64,000 bases of DNA from Thereva unica (lineage: Eukaryota; Arthropoda; Insecta; Diptera; Therevidae). The position numbers and the translations under genes were made by a program. Below are positions 33,625 to 46,019 of the stretch, in pieces. A model generated the notes under the pieces. That model had not been told where the DNA came from, made no database searches, and was given only the letters and a program-made list of their open reading frames with translations. The stretch lies in assembly GCA_949987705.1 (NCBI GenBank), contig OX465282.1, positions 60,509,922-60,573,921 of the forward strand. The letters are read 5' to 3'. How positions within the stretch are numbered: the stretch's first letter is position 1; each line of letters begins with the position of its first letter.

Positions 33625-34925
33625 GGATGTGGGTTTGACCCCTTCGGTCCGCACGATTAACTTGCCAGTATGTTGAACGAAGATGGAATAAACTGACTTC
33701 TTACAAAATAGTTATACGTTTAACACTAGGGGGAAGTTGACTAGTATCAGAACTGGTGACAAAGCAATCCTGAGGGAAACTAGTTCAAATAACTATAATA
33801 GTGGTAAATCCATAAGATTTTTATAGAGAATTAGTGTTTCCTCAACGTTAGCAAACAAATATTAACTCCGTATTTCGTTCGCTACACTAAAGCAGGTGTT
33901 CGAACTCGTATTGAGCGTGTTGAAGCGCCGTTGATAAACGGGGAAAGAATGACTTCATTTGGAAATTCCAAAGATTGCCGGAGATATTAGTAAAACTAAT
34001 CAATGTAAAGTACTTGTCAGACTTGACCAAAAAGAACAAATTTTGCGGTAACTACTGGAAATTCCGGGATAAACCGCAATTTTTTGGAATTGTATCACGC
34101 GTAGAAAACAGTTCCCCGTCAAAAACAAGGTTTGAAAAATTCGTGATGTTTGTAAAGGGTAACGAAATTTTTGCACGTTTTTTAAAGGTTGCCGGATTTT
34201 GACAAGTGATGTTTTGTTGGAAGGCTATCGCGGTGCAGAACCCAAAAAAGATCACTTCGTTTAGAACGGGTCTCGTTCCATCGAGTTTTTAGATATTAGA
34301 AAAACTTATCAATTTAAGGTCTTTACTTATCTGAAGTTTTTCCATTTAAACAAAAATAGCCCGACCGAATGTTATGAAAGTTTGTTCAGGGAATTTTTTT
34401 CGTTAATATTCTTCTTTCGGCAATTTAAAGAAGTCGATATAGTTTTTGATTCACGCAGTAACGTACAGGTACAAAAGTCACGAACGTCGTTTAAACAAGA
34501 AAACGGCTCGACCGAATTTTATGACAATCTTTTCAGATCATATTTTGTTTAATACTCTTCGAACAGCACCTCAACTAAGTCGATATACTTTATAGTTCAG
34601 GTACAAAAATCACTTATGCCATTTAAACCAAAAAACGGCTCTACCGAATATTACAAAAATCTTTTCAAATTATATTGTCGTTAATCCGTTTGGAACGGCA
34701 CCTCAAGTAAGTCGATATCTTTTGTGGCGATATCGTACAGGTACAAAAATCAACGGCTCGGCCAAATTTTATAAAAATCTTTTCAGATCATACTTCCGTT
34801 AATACGCTTCGAACGACACCTCAACGATGCCGCTATCATTTTTGGTGAGCGCATTACCGTGCAGGAAAAAATGATCACATACGGGCGCGCACACACACAC
34901 ACACACTTTCTGCCAAATTTTTGCT
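33625..34925 (-). repeat. Tandem-unit repeat element, copy 2 (longer)
   Basis: Reverse-orientation relative of 29,116-29,930. The outer part carries GGTCCGCACGATTAACTTGC. Units repeat with GGCTCGACCGAAT-like words near 34,363, 34,506, 34,637 and 34,757, spaced 143, 131 and 120 bp. A CA microsatellite ends it (34,890-34,907), mirroring the GT run of copy 1. Unit number thus differs between copies, as expected for internal tandem expansion. A 75-codon frame at 33,975-34,202 has no known domain. Confidence 0.68.
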
Positions 34926-34934
34926 TGAAATTCC

Positions 34935-35089
34935 TAGAGACTAGCCACTAATTACGCTTTTCATGGTATTCTTTCTGTTGAATAACACTTTATATTTTAT
35001 ATTACTTTTATCCACGAAATTTTTTAATCATTTATAAAGCCGCCGAAAAGCCATAAAAAATCAAGAAAAAGATATTTTTTTTTTCTTTT
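34935..35089 (+). repeat. Dispersed repeat, left part before hAT insertion
   Basis: CCTAGAGACTAGCCACTAAT matches 22,359-22,420, and GATTTATAAAGCCGCCGAAAAG-like sequence matches 23,715. The repeat resumes at 36,405 after the hAT element. Confidence 0.6.
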
Positions 35090-35097
35090 AATTAAGA

Positions 35098-36404
35098 CAG
35101 CGATCGGGGAACTTTTTTAATCATTACCCCAAAATATTTTTGTGTAAGTTGATATTACCCCATGGCGAAGAGCAACGACATCGCCTCTTTTTAGCATCTT
35201 TCATATTATAGCCCCCATGATAATTTTTAAAAGAAAACAATAACTAAAAATTTAAACATCATTTATTCAATTTATCAATGTAATACCTAGTAATACATAA
35301 CGGTAATAATAGTAATATAAGAAATATATATGGATGTATAACAAATTGAAATCCATCGGGGTACAATTGAGGGTTGACAATTTGGGGTACTGTAACAAAT
35401 TATAATAATAATAATGTGGTACAAACAAAAATTAGAATTGAAAAAAAAATAGAAAAAAAAGAATAATTGAAAACATTCTTCCTTCACGTTTTGGAGAAAT
35501 GATGTTGTTTCATGTTCGATACAATTGCTTCAAAATTGGGACTTTTTGATGTATGAGCGATTTGAATACAGTCTTCGGCGTTTAATCGATTTCTGTTCGT
35601 CGTTTTTATGTTCATTAGAGTGGAAAAGCCTTGTTCGCACAAATATGTTGTTCCAAATGGCAGCAATTTTTCAACCGCCTCTTCATGTGCAATTTTGAAA
35701 GCCTTTGCAGCTTCTGACATCCAAAAAGACGACAGATTTGGTTTACTCTCAAATTGAATACGTGCTTCAGTATTAGATCGAAGTTCAAGAATTTCTTCTG
35801 CCAAACCTGAAGGTTCTTCTGGTATCATAGCAATTTCAGATTTAAAAGGATCCAACTGACAGTACGTATATCAAGACCTGGAAAGTAATCTGAAAACCGC
35901 TTTCTGAGTTTAATAAGATGTCTTACAATTGCATCTTGTACTTGATGTCAGCAAAAGTAATATTTTCGCAATCTTCCAAAAACAAAGGTAACCTTGAAAA
36001 AGAAGCTATCTTGTTCTGTTCTACATTCTGTCTCCAATATAGCAGCTTTAATCCAAACGCTGACACTATTTCTCTCGATGAAATGATATTAATATTCTTT
36101 CCTTGCAATTTTTTGTTTAATGATAAAATGATGGTCTTGTCAACAACTAACTAGTAAAAACTCGCTCTCTGACTAGTCTGAGCAGGTAGCCAGGGCTGTG
36201 CTTTACTGCGCAAAGATATAACTCGAGGACACTCTAGTGGTGGGGAGTGAGATGGCGTGGCCTGCATATGTCGCTAAATTGTTTAAGTAGAAAAAAATAC
36301 TAACAGGTTTATAAAATAGGAATTAAAAATATATACTTTTTACTCACAAAAGTTTCATTTTTACCCCATTTTTGAGGTAATTTATCCCGGTTCCCCGACC
36401 GCTG
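35098..36404. mobile_element. hAT transposon, internally deleted, 8-bp duplication
   Basis: The ends are CAGCGATCGGGGAAC and, inverted, CAGCGGTCGGGGAAC. The flanking 8-mers are AATTAAGA (35,090-35,097) and AATTAAGT (36,405-36,412), differing at one base. The repeat copy at 23,690-23,875 is the matching empty site. On the minus strand it encodes the carboxy part of a ZBED/SCAND3-like hAT transposase. The amino part, with the BED zinc finger and first catalytic residues, is absent, so the copy is non-autonomous. There is a T-rich and a poly-A/T tract near 35,430-35,465. Confidence 0.9.
35484..36108 (-). pseudogene. ZBED/SCAND3-like hAT transposase, C-terminal half
   Basis: The upstream piece (36,108-35,923) starts LQGK-like MQGKNINIISSREIV and includes KIASFSRLPLFLED. 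After a stop or frameshift, the second piece (35,855-35,484) reads DPFKSEIAMIPEE and FWMSEAAKAFKIAHEEAVEK. It then has the highly typical LLPFGTTYLCEQGFSTLMNI with KTTNRNRLN, the hAT C-terminal dimerisation motif. The reading frames are joined by non-matching sequence around 35,860-35,920, so at least one frameshift is present. Confidence 0.88.
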
Positions 36405-36503
36405 AATTAAGTAAATGTTTATATTCTCCTCAGTATCATTATTAAATAATTGTAATTTAGTGATAGATTCAAAAATGTTCCACCGAAGTAAATATATATA
36501 TAT

Positions 36504-36539
<36 letters not shown>

Positions 36540-36542
<3 letters not shown>

Positions 36543-36795
36543 GCGTGCAGTTGCAAAACTCGCTAACTGCAAGTTAAGTAATTTTGAGAAAAACGCCAAA
36601 AACTTTTGAATTACTTTGGCTTTTCTTTGGCTTTTGAATTAACTATTGATGTTTGACAGCTGGAAAAATACGCCTTATGAGCAAATTTTGAACAAAAATA
36701 TAGTTCAAATGGTAGAACATAACCTAAAGAGTAATTTGGCATCGTTAACTCATTTTTATCAAAAAGTGCAGTTAGCGAGTTTTGCAACTGCACGC

Positions 36796-36798
<3 letters not shown>
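36540..36798. mobile_element. 259-bp MITE inside a (TA)n array
   Basis: A perfect 32-bp inverted repeat begins GAGGCGTGCAGTTGCAAAAC at both ends, and (TA)n abuts it on each side. The inside is unique, AT-rich and non-coding. The exact TA duplication cannot be read within the microsatellite, but the location fits a TA-target element. Confidence 0.85.

Positions 36799-36890
<92 letters not shown>
36799..36890. repeat. (TA)n microsatellite
   Basis: About 92 bp of uninterrupted TA. It directly abuts the 3' end of the minus-strand LOA-like LINE and may be its original tail or its target. Open frames with long YIYIY runs are artefacts. Confidence 0.9.
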
Positions 36891-36894
<4 letters not shown>

Positions 36895-37104
36895 CTTGTT
36901 GAGGGGCGCTTTAGCGGGCACTGCGACCTATTTGTTTGGTCTATTGTGCCATCCCCTTCTTTAAAAACCATCAAGGTTAAGGCTTCTTAGGTAGCCTAAA
37001 ACTGAGTATGGGTTGCTGTCCCAAATCTCCCTGGGAGTAGGGAAATCACGATGGAGAAGGCTCAGTCTTTTCCTCGCTGTAGCCTCACAGTCGCACATCA
37101 AGTG

Positions 37105-40100
37105 CTACGCGGTTTCGGGAGCTGCCCCGCAGAATCGACAGCCAGAGTCGGCCACCAGTCCTATTTTGTTTAGGTGATAGTTAAGCGAACAGTGGCCCGT
37201 CGGTAGCTCTGTTATTATTTTTAGATCCCACCTCTTGAGATTTAAAAGTTTGCCCGCCTTAGCTTTATCGATTTGGATGAATCTTTTAGCTTGAAGAGCA
37301 CCCTGGGTCCTAGACCAGCTTTGAAGAGACATCTCCCAACCCAATTCTTTAAGGCCATTTTTACGTGGCAGCTTGCTAAGCTACAGAAAGGTTCCGGACC
37401 AATAGGTAATGAGTTTGCGCCTGCTCTAGCCAGGCTATCGGCAATCTCATTACCAATGTGACCTTCGTGGCCCGGAATCCACATCAGCGTGACACTATTG
37501 TTCCTACTGAGGAATTTCAGGGATTGAAGACAATCCAGGACAGTCTTTGATGACACTCTGTGCGATTTAATGGGCAGCAGTGCAGCTTGACTGTCCGAGA
37601 AAATAACAATGTTAGAGCTATTTGGAGCTCTATTAATACAAGTCTGAGCACTCACCTGGATTGCGAGTACCTCAGCCTGAAAAACAGTGGGGGTAGTGCC
37701 CAGAGCCATGGATATTTTGCTCCTTGGGCCATAAACACCCAGCCCTAACCCTTTATCGGTTTTGGAACCATCTGTGTACCAAAAGGCCATGTTTCCTCTA
37801 AAGAGAGGCCTGCCATGTTGCCACTCTGACCTACTTCGAATAATCGTCGTAAACGGTTTGTCAAAGTCAATAGTAGCAGGAATGGTATCGGACAAAGATA
37901 TCATTGGCTCCAAGTTCAGCTCCTTGAGGATCGATAAATGATCCAGCAGGTCTCCTGGCTTAAAGGAGAATAGCTCCCGTAGACGCAGTGCCCCTGCCAG
38001 AGCCTCTTTTTTCACCACCAGGTGTAGCGGAGGAAGGTTCAGTAGAGCCATAGCCACAGTCGGACAGGTGCTTTTGGCCCCTGTGATACCAAGACAGGCC
38101 AGTCTTTGCACCCTGGCCAGCTTAATCATATCACCCTTGTGTTTGGTCTTAGCCCACCATGCGATGGATGCATATGTGATCATGGGCCTTACGACCGTAG
38201 TATATAGCCAAAACATTAACCTAGGTTTAAGACCCCAGGTTTTTCCCACGATTTGGCGACAAACATGGAGAGATGCAGTTGCCTTGGCAGTTACTCTCTC
38301 AATTTGAGATTTCCAGGAGAGCTTTTGATCCAGGATTATGCCTAGATATTTAGCCTCCTTTGAGAAACCTATTTCTTTGCCGTCCACAGAGGGAGCTTTT
38401 AAATTTAGCTTCCTTCTATTAGTAAACGGTACGATGACAGTTTTTTGTGGGTTAATACCCAGATTCTTGCTACGGCACCAGCTATGCACATGTGACAAAG
38501 CGGCTTGCATGAGGTCTGAAACGGTGCTATCATGACCGCCGCTAACCGTTATGACGATATCGTCAGCATAGGCCTGTGTTTTAAATCCACAGTTATTCAG
38601 GTCGGCAAGAAGTTCGTCGATCACGATTGACCATAGGAGGGGTGATAGAACGCCCCCTTGAGGACAGCCTTTAGCAGCAGTTACCGTAATCGATTCACCA
38701 TTCATCTCAGGAGTTATCAATCTGCTGCTGAGAAGCGACGTGATCCATCTCGCAGTGGGGCGAAGAATGCCTTTTTTTACTGCTGCTTCATTGATCGCGT
38801 CGAAGGTAACGTTGTCAAACGCACCCTCAATGTCTGCAAAGGCGCAGAGAGAGATTTCCTTGGCCCTGAGGGACTTCTCAATATCTCTCACTAGCACATG
38901 AATGGCAGTCTCAGTAGATCTGCCTGGCCGGTAGGCAAATTGCAGACAGTGAAGTGGGCTCGCTGTAAGACCCTCTCTAATATGACTGTCTAAAACTTTC
39001 TCCATTGTTTTCAGAAGAAAGGAAGAGAGGCTATGGGTCGATAGGATTTTGCTTCTCTATTTGATCTTCTCCCCGATTTAGGGATAAAGACTACCCTAGC
39101 CTCTCTCCAACACCTCGGAATGTGGGCCAGCGCAAAGCTACCCCGAAAAAGTGGTAGCAGGACCGGTAAGATCTATTCCAAGCCTCTCTGAAGGAGAGCT
39201 GGGAAGATGTGGTCCTTTCCAGCAGCCTTGAAGGAACTGAAGGTGCCAATGGCCCACTCAATCTTACAGGCATTGAAAATCCTGTTTGCCAGGCCTTTGT
39301 TCCTATTATAGGACCGATGGGCAAGTACTACCTCCGATTCAATGTAAGGTTCAAAGGCCAATCCAGGGTTAATTACCTGAGAGCCAGGGAAATGAGTGCT
39401 CATTAATAGCTCCAGGGTATCCCTGGTGTTCTCCGTAAAGGACCCTTCAGAGGTCTTGTGAGAGACAATGCCATTAGAGTGATCCTTAGACAGAACTTTG
39501 TGTAACCTCGTGGAGGCTGGAAGTTTGTCTATTTCTTCGCAGAAGGCTTTCCATGACCTTCGTTTGAATCTTCTCAAATCTTTATTGTAATTGGTAAGGG
39601 CTTTCTTGTAAGGGTCCCAGTTGCCCGAGACTTTAGCCCTATTAAATAATTTTCTGACTTCTCTCCTTTGCTTGCAGAGATCATTGTTCCACCATGAAAC
39701 CTTTCGGTTAGTGCTTCGAGGTTTCGCAGGGCAGCTGCTCTCGAAGGCTGCAATGATCGTTTCCTGCAGATTGGTAGAGACAAGGTCGAGATCGGCCTCA
39801 GTAATGAGATTAGTATCCATATGGCTGATTCCTAAACTGAGAGCTGTGCGATAAGCGTCCCAGTCAGTCTGCCGTGGAATCCTAAATGCTTCCGAGGATA
39901 TTGCAGAAGCTCTCAGGTTAAACCTTATATGTCTATGGTCAGACATTGATGGCTCACTTGAGACGTGCCAGTTTAGTATTCTGGAACTGACAAATGTGCC
40001 AGCAAGAGTCAGGTCAATTACCTCTTGCCTAGTCACATTAGAAAAGGTAGGTTCGTGCCCCTTGTTCATAACCTGTAAATTGTAGGTAGTAATGAAATCA

Positions 40101-40594
40101 AGGAGGTAATCGCCCCTAGAATTAGTATTGGTGCTTCCCCACACAAGGTGGTGCGCGTTGGCATCGCAACCAATCACTAACTGAATATTCCTCCTAGTGC
40201 AGTCTTCCACAAGTCTCTTGACATCTGGTGGTGGTGGGGCAGGCTCTTCACCAGGGAAGTAGGCCGAGGCTATAACGAGCCTGGGCATTCCTACGTCTCC
40301 AGGTAGCACTACCTCAGCCGCGACCAAATCTCTGGATACGAACTGCGAAAGAGGAAGGCATGTTGGTCTCTTCCCCATGAGCAGTGCTGCTCTAGGGCAG
40401 TCATGCTCGGTGGAGTAGATCAACCTGCCAGCATTAGTAGCGAGGCCACATATTCTTCCTCGGTACACCTATGGCTCTTGGATTAGGGCCACATCTAAAT
40501 CGCCCGAGATAAACCTTTTTTCAAGTATTGCAGAAGCAGCCTTGGCGTGATGAAGGTTTATCTGGACAAGCTTCATATTGAAAGCAGTGCTCAT
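37105..40594 (-). pseudogene. LINE ORF2: endonuclease, RT, RNase H (broken)
   Basis: The start codon at 40,592-40,594 overlaps the ORF1 stop as ATGA. Endonuclease landmarks are VQINLHHAKAASA, ALIQEP, VIGCDANAHHLVWGS and PSMSDHRHI. RT landmarks are CAFADIEGAFDNV (motif A), GCPQGGVLSPLLWS (B) and QAYADDIVI (C). RNase H shows WYTDGSKTDKG, FQAEVLAIQ, FSDSQAAL and WIPGHEGHIGNEIADSLA, so its acidic residues are present. The terminal zinc-type motif reads CRFCGAAPET ... HLMCDC. Defects are a TAG at 40,469-40,471 in the endonuclease, a TAG at 39,170-39,172 before RT, a one-base frameshift near 39,030, another near 37,300, and a TAG near 37,109. The two largest open pieces are 431 codons (39,173-40,468) and 587 codons (37,242-39,005). 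Confidence 0.9.
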
Positions 40595-42144
40595 TTCCTG
40601 AAGGGATTTTTTCTCCTCCCCTTCTTAGGACCCTTGCTGGGCTGTGGAGGTTTACCCCTTGAGGATTGGAGTGGCGATTTTAGGGGCTCAGCCCCGCCTG
40701 TAGCGGCAATAGAGGAAGCATCCAGAGTTGCTTCCCCGACGATTCCGCCAGCAGCACCAGCCTCTCTGGAGGCTATATGTTCGCATGTGTCGGATGGTGG
40801 GGTACTAGACATTGCCCCAGCCGCCTGCAATACTGAGCTAGTGGAGGGATTCATTACCTCGTTAGAGGACCTCCCAACCACCAGCCCAGAGAGTGCAGTG
40901 GTCACCATCCTCACATTGGAGCTTACCTCTCCCATTTCCGGAGCAGGCTCATGCGAGGCTTCAGATATTAGCCTCGGGGCATCTGCTTCCTTGGTGATAG
41001 GAACGGAAATGGTCGCGGTTGCTCGCGAAGTTCTGGCGGTCGCTGAGGGGACAGTATGAGCTTGGCCAGAGTCGGCCTTGGACATAGGCTTTTCTGCCGC
41101 CTTAATTCTAAGCTGTGCCCAACCAAACTTGTAGCCAATTTGGCCGCCTGTTCGTCTCAGCTCGTCAACTGACCTTTGGTCCACGGAGAACGTGATCTCC
41201 GTAAATGGTGGACGGTGCACTTTGTGGAGTACTCTCCATTCATGCACCCTTAGAGCCCTGTTTTGGACCCCTATCCATTTCAACATAATGTCGGTAGGGT
41301 CTTCGGTTGCAGCCGGGAAATATCCGACCACAACATGGCTGCGCGGCAGCTTGTCTTCGTCCACAGCGACAAGACTAGCTCTTTCCCAGGGCTTAAGGTT
41401 AACCATCACACCTTTCAGCCACGTGGCCGTGGCCGAGTCGGCGCAGGTGATGGCTAGCCACCCCGGGCGCGCAGCGACACCTAGGAACCTCGGCTGCTCT
41501 GAGCTTTGTCCCAACTGGGCTATCGCCTCCAGAAGACTCCCTTGCACAGCCGTTAACTGATCCGTGGTCAGGAGAGTCTCTGGGTAGTCAGCAACGAGCA
41601 CACCCATTCTGACACTCTCTGCTATTTGTCAGATGGTCGGCTTTGAAGCTGTTTTAGGCTTCAGTGTGGGTGCGTCACACTTCTTTGGTGAAGGCTTTTC
41701 AGCTGGCTTTCCAGGCCGTGTAGCTGGAGCCTTCGCCCTTTTCGCCGGGGCATTTTGGCCTGGAGAGGATCCAGAGGATCTACCCCTCTTCTTATTAGGA
41801 AGAATGGCTTTCCTCTCTTCCTCGGGGGCCACGCAAATCCTTTCGGCATCTTCCCGAGAGTAACCAGCATCCATAAGTCGCTTAAAACGTTTGGTGGCTG
41901 CGCCACTCCGGTTTTTAGAAGGAGCTTTTGGATTTCCAGTTTGCCGCTCCAATGGAGCAGAAGGTGAGCGGGGTTCCGCAGGTGGGCCTCTAAGGAGATC
42001 TTCTTCCATTGAAGGAGTGATCTCAGCGTGCTCCACGGCAGTTCGCGGACTCAGACTGCCCTCATTGAAGAGGGAACCCGAAAATTCCCATTCATTGGGG
42101 CCGTGATCGGCACCCTGCTGCATGAGTTCGCAGGGAATGTCCAA
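40591..42144 (-). pseudogene. LINE ORF1 (DUF4780-like gag), one stop
   Basis: Two frames, 42,144-41,629 (171 codons) and 41,607-40,591 (338 codons), are in the same phase. They are separated only by an in-frame TGA at 41,629-41,631 and seven further codons. The first part is basic and low complexity (KKRGRSSGSSPGQ), likely RNA binding. The second part has the DUF4780-like region of insect LINE gag proteins, with VVVGYFPAATEDP, WRVLHKVHRPPFTEITFSVD and GYKFGWAQLRIKAAE. A Ser/Thr/Ala/Pro-rich tail follows. No CCHC knuckle was seen. The single stop is probably recent. Confidence 0.82.
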
Positions 42145-42505
42145 CTGGTCTTGTAGGTTGGCCTGTTGGGGGGCTATGGAAGCCCCAGAAGTGATTGAAG
42201 CGTTGAGAGGTGCTCCATCCTCATTATTATTTTTTAAGGTATCTATATTGATCCCACGAGTTGCGCGAGAAAGGACAGTCGCCCATGGCAGAGCTCCGCA
42301 TTACCATGGGAAGGCTAATTTAAACCGGAGGTCGCCTGGTATCCTGGTATCCGGAGTCCATCGTTAGTAGTACACTAACGCAGTACCATTCATCCCTTCA
42401 GCACGGTTGTTTACACCTTGGGATTGCGCGCATCTATCTTAGTCAGGGCACCCTTACGGGGCCACGCAAGCCTCACCACCACGTCAAGGTGTAGGTACGT
42501 CGGCG

Positions 42506-42508
<3 letters not shown>

Positions 42509-42555
<47 letters not shown>

Positions 42556-42720
42556 TCGTATATATATACTAGCCTAAAACCCGCGTGCCTTGCAACGCCT
42601 TTAAATAAAAACTGTTTATTATGTGCAATGTTTTCCTTCAAAAAAAAAAAAAAAACATACAAAAAAGTCAGCTGTTATTATCCCTAAAAAGGATTTATTA
42701 TAGTGCATTTTTTTAATAAA
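42509..42720. repeat. (TA)n array and a fragment of the Helitron-like end
   Basis: TA repeats run at about 42,510-42,567. They are followed by ACTAGCCTAAAACCCGCGTG and CTTGCAACGCC, which resembles the start of the Helitron-like copy at 17,215. The rest of that element is not recognised. Confidence 0.5.
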
Positions 42721-42945
42721 TATGTTAAACAAATTGCTGCGTATATCACCTCTGCTCAACAAATCTGCAAGTTTTGAAGCAGAGATTGGCATGTATATGT
42801 CATTAAGGGAAGTGACATTTTAGGGTATGACGAACGTTCGTTAAGTTTGTTCGCCTATTTACGTGGGTGCAAGAAATTATGAAGCAATCACAAATGAATA
42901 TTAAGTAAAGTAAATTTGGAGTCATTCATTTCTACGTGATTATAG

Positions 42946-44874
<1,929 letters not shown>

Positions 44875-44919
<45 letters not shown>

Positions 44920-44920
44920 T

Positions 44921-44975
<55 letters not shown>
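44875..44975. repeat. (TA)n microsatellite
   Basis: About 100 bp of TA with a short GATA interruption near 44,918. It is the target in which the gypsy element at 44,976 sits. Confidence 0.9.
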
Positions 44976-44979
<4 letters not shown>

Positions 44980-45196
44980 GCGACTGCCACCGTCATTTCT
45001 ACTTTGAAATAAATACAAAAATAAAATTGTATAAGTAAACGAGATAGCCACGTACAAACAAAATAATAGTTTGGAATTAATCGAGAAAACGGCGAGCTGT
45101 CAGGAAGAACAAAATAGTATTCTCTTTCAAATATTTTTCATTGTAATAATATTGTTTAATTATAGAAAACAAAATAAAGGTATTTAATTATCTACA
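44976..45196 (+). repeat. 5' LTR of the gypsy element
   Basis: A 221-bp repeat with an AAATAAAGG polyadenylation-type signal near its end. Compared with the 3' LTR, it differs at G/A near 45,006, C/A near 45,053 and C/T near 45,192. Confidence 0.95.
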
Positions 45197-45215
45197 AGTG
45201 GTGACCCCGAAGAAA
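45197..45215 (+). promoter_or_regulatory. Primer-binding site, probably tRNA-Trp
   Basis: TGGTGACCCCGAA begins two bases after the 5' LTR and is complementary to a tRNA 3' end of the type TTCGGGGTCACCA. CsRn1-clade elements are known to use tRNA-Trp. Confidence 0.75.
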
Positions 45216-45226
45216 AAAGGAATATA

Positions 45227-45946
45227 ATGATGGAAGAGGATTCATTACCGGAAAGCAACAACCAAATCTGCAAAACCTCAGTCAAAGTGCCACCCTTTTG
45301 GAAAGAAAATCCGGAATTATGGTTTGCACAAGTAGAGTCACAATTTATGACCAGTGGGATTAAAACGGATGCAACAAAGTACCATACCATAGTTGCTGCT
45401 ATCGACAGTCATATCCTAGCGCAGGTGAGCGACATCATCCTTAAACCACCAAGTGAGAATATGTACGATAAGCTGAAACAAAGGCTAACCCGTGAGTTTG
45501 GCGAGTCAGAACAAAGACGGTTACACAAATTAGTGCAAGAAATTGACTTAGGAGACAAAAAACCGTCCCAACTGTTACACCAAATGCGCGATCTGGCCGG
45601 CACTTCCGTGACAGATGAATTTTTAAAAACACTCTGGATGCAAAGACTTCCACAAAATATGCGCGCAATTGTTTCTGTCAGCAGCGAACCGCTAGAAAAA
45701 CTCGCGACTCTCGCCGACAAAATCGCAGAGGTCAATGAATTCCAGCAGGTGGCACAATGTTGTTCACGCACGGAGAATGAGACCGTCAACCCCGTCATTC
45801 AGCAACAGTTAGACGAGCTCACCAGGAAAATCGAAAACTTAGAGCGCCCAACTGGACGCACAGCCAGCAGGAGGTTTAGGCGATCAGGCAGCAAATCTCA
45901 TTCCAGAACTCGTTCCAGCTCACTGATATGGCTGGTACCATCGTAA
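45227..45946 (+). pseudogene. Gypsy gag, frameshifted at its zinc motif
   Basis: The 239-codon frame starts MMEEDSLPESNNQ and carries the capsid-type start PPFWKENPELWFAQVESQF, usual in CsRn1-like gag, then REFGESEQRRLHKLVQEI and QLLHQMRDLAG. Near 45,925-46,000 the expected zinc-binding motif is seen only across two other frames: GWYHRKFNSKAKK in one and KKCLQPCKFQSAGN in the other. A small indel therefore interrupts gag right at the nucleocapsid. The downstream protease is in another frame. Confidence 0.82.
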
Positions 45947-46019
45947 ATTCAACAGTAAGGCAAAAAAAGTGTCTACAGCCGTGCAAATTTCAAAGTGCGG
46001 GAAACGAAGTGGCACGTCA

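Larger units (their letters stand above)
36891..42508 (-). mobile_element. LOA/I-group LINE, nearly full length
   Basis: A 5.6-kb non-LTR retrotransposon on the minus strand. The order is 5' UTR (about 42,145-42,508), ORF1 (40,591-42,144), then ORF2 with endonuclease, reverse transcriptase, RNase H and a terminal Cys/His motif (37,105-40,594). (TA)n arrays sit immediately beyond both ends. The presence of RNase H after RT, together with the ORF1 type, points to the I group, probably LOA/Lian-like. Several stops and frameshifts make it non-functional, but the overall structure is well preserved, so it is not ancient. Confidence 0.85.

Noticed and set aside
36646..36990. Long frames with YIYIYI runs here and at 42.4, 43.7, 44.7 and 50.3 kb
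   Set aside because: They are translations of (TA)n microsatellites, open in several frames on both strands.
40547..41059. 170-codon plus-strand frame
   Set aside because: Shadow of the minus-strand LINE ORF1 C-terminal region; low-complexity Ala/Ser/Pro composition.
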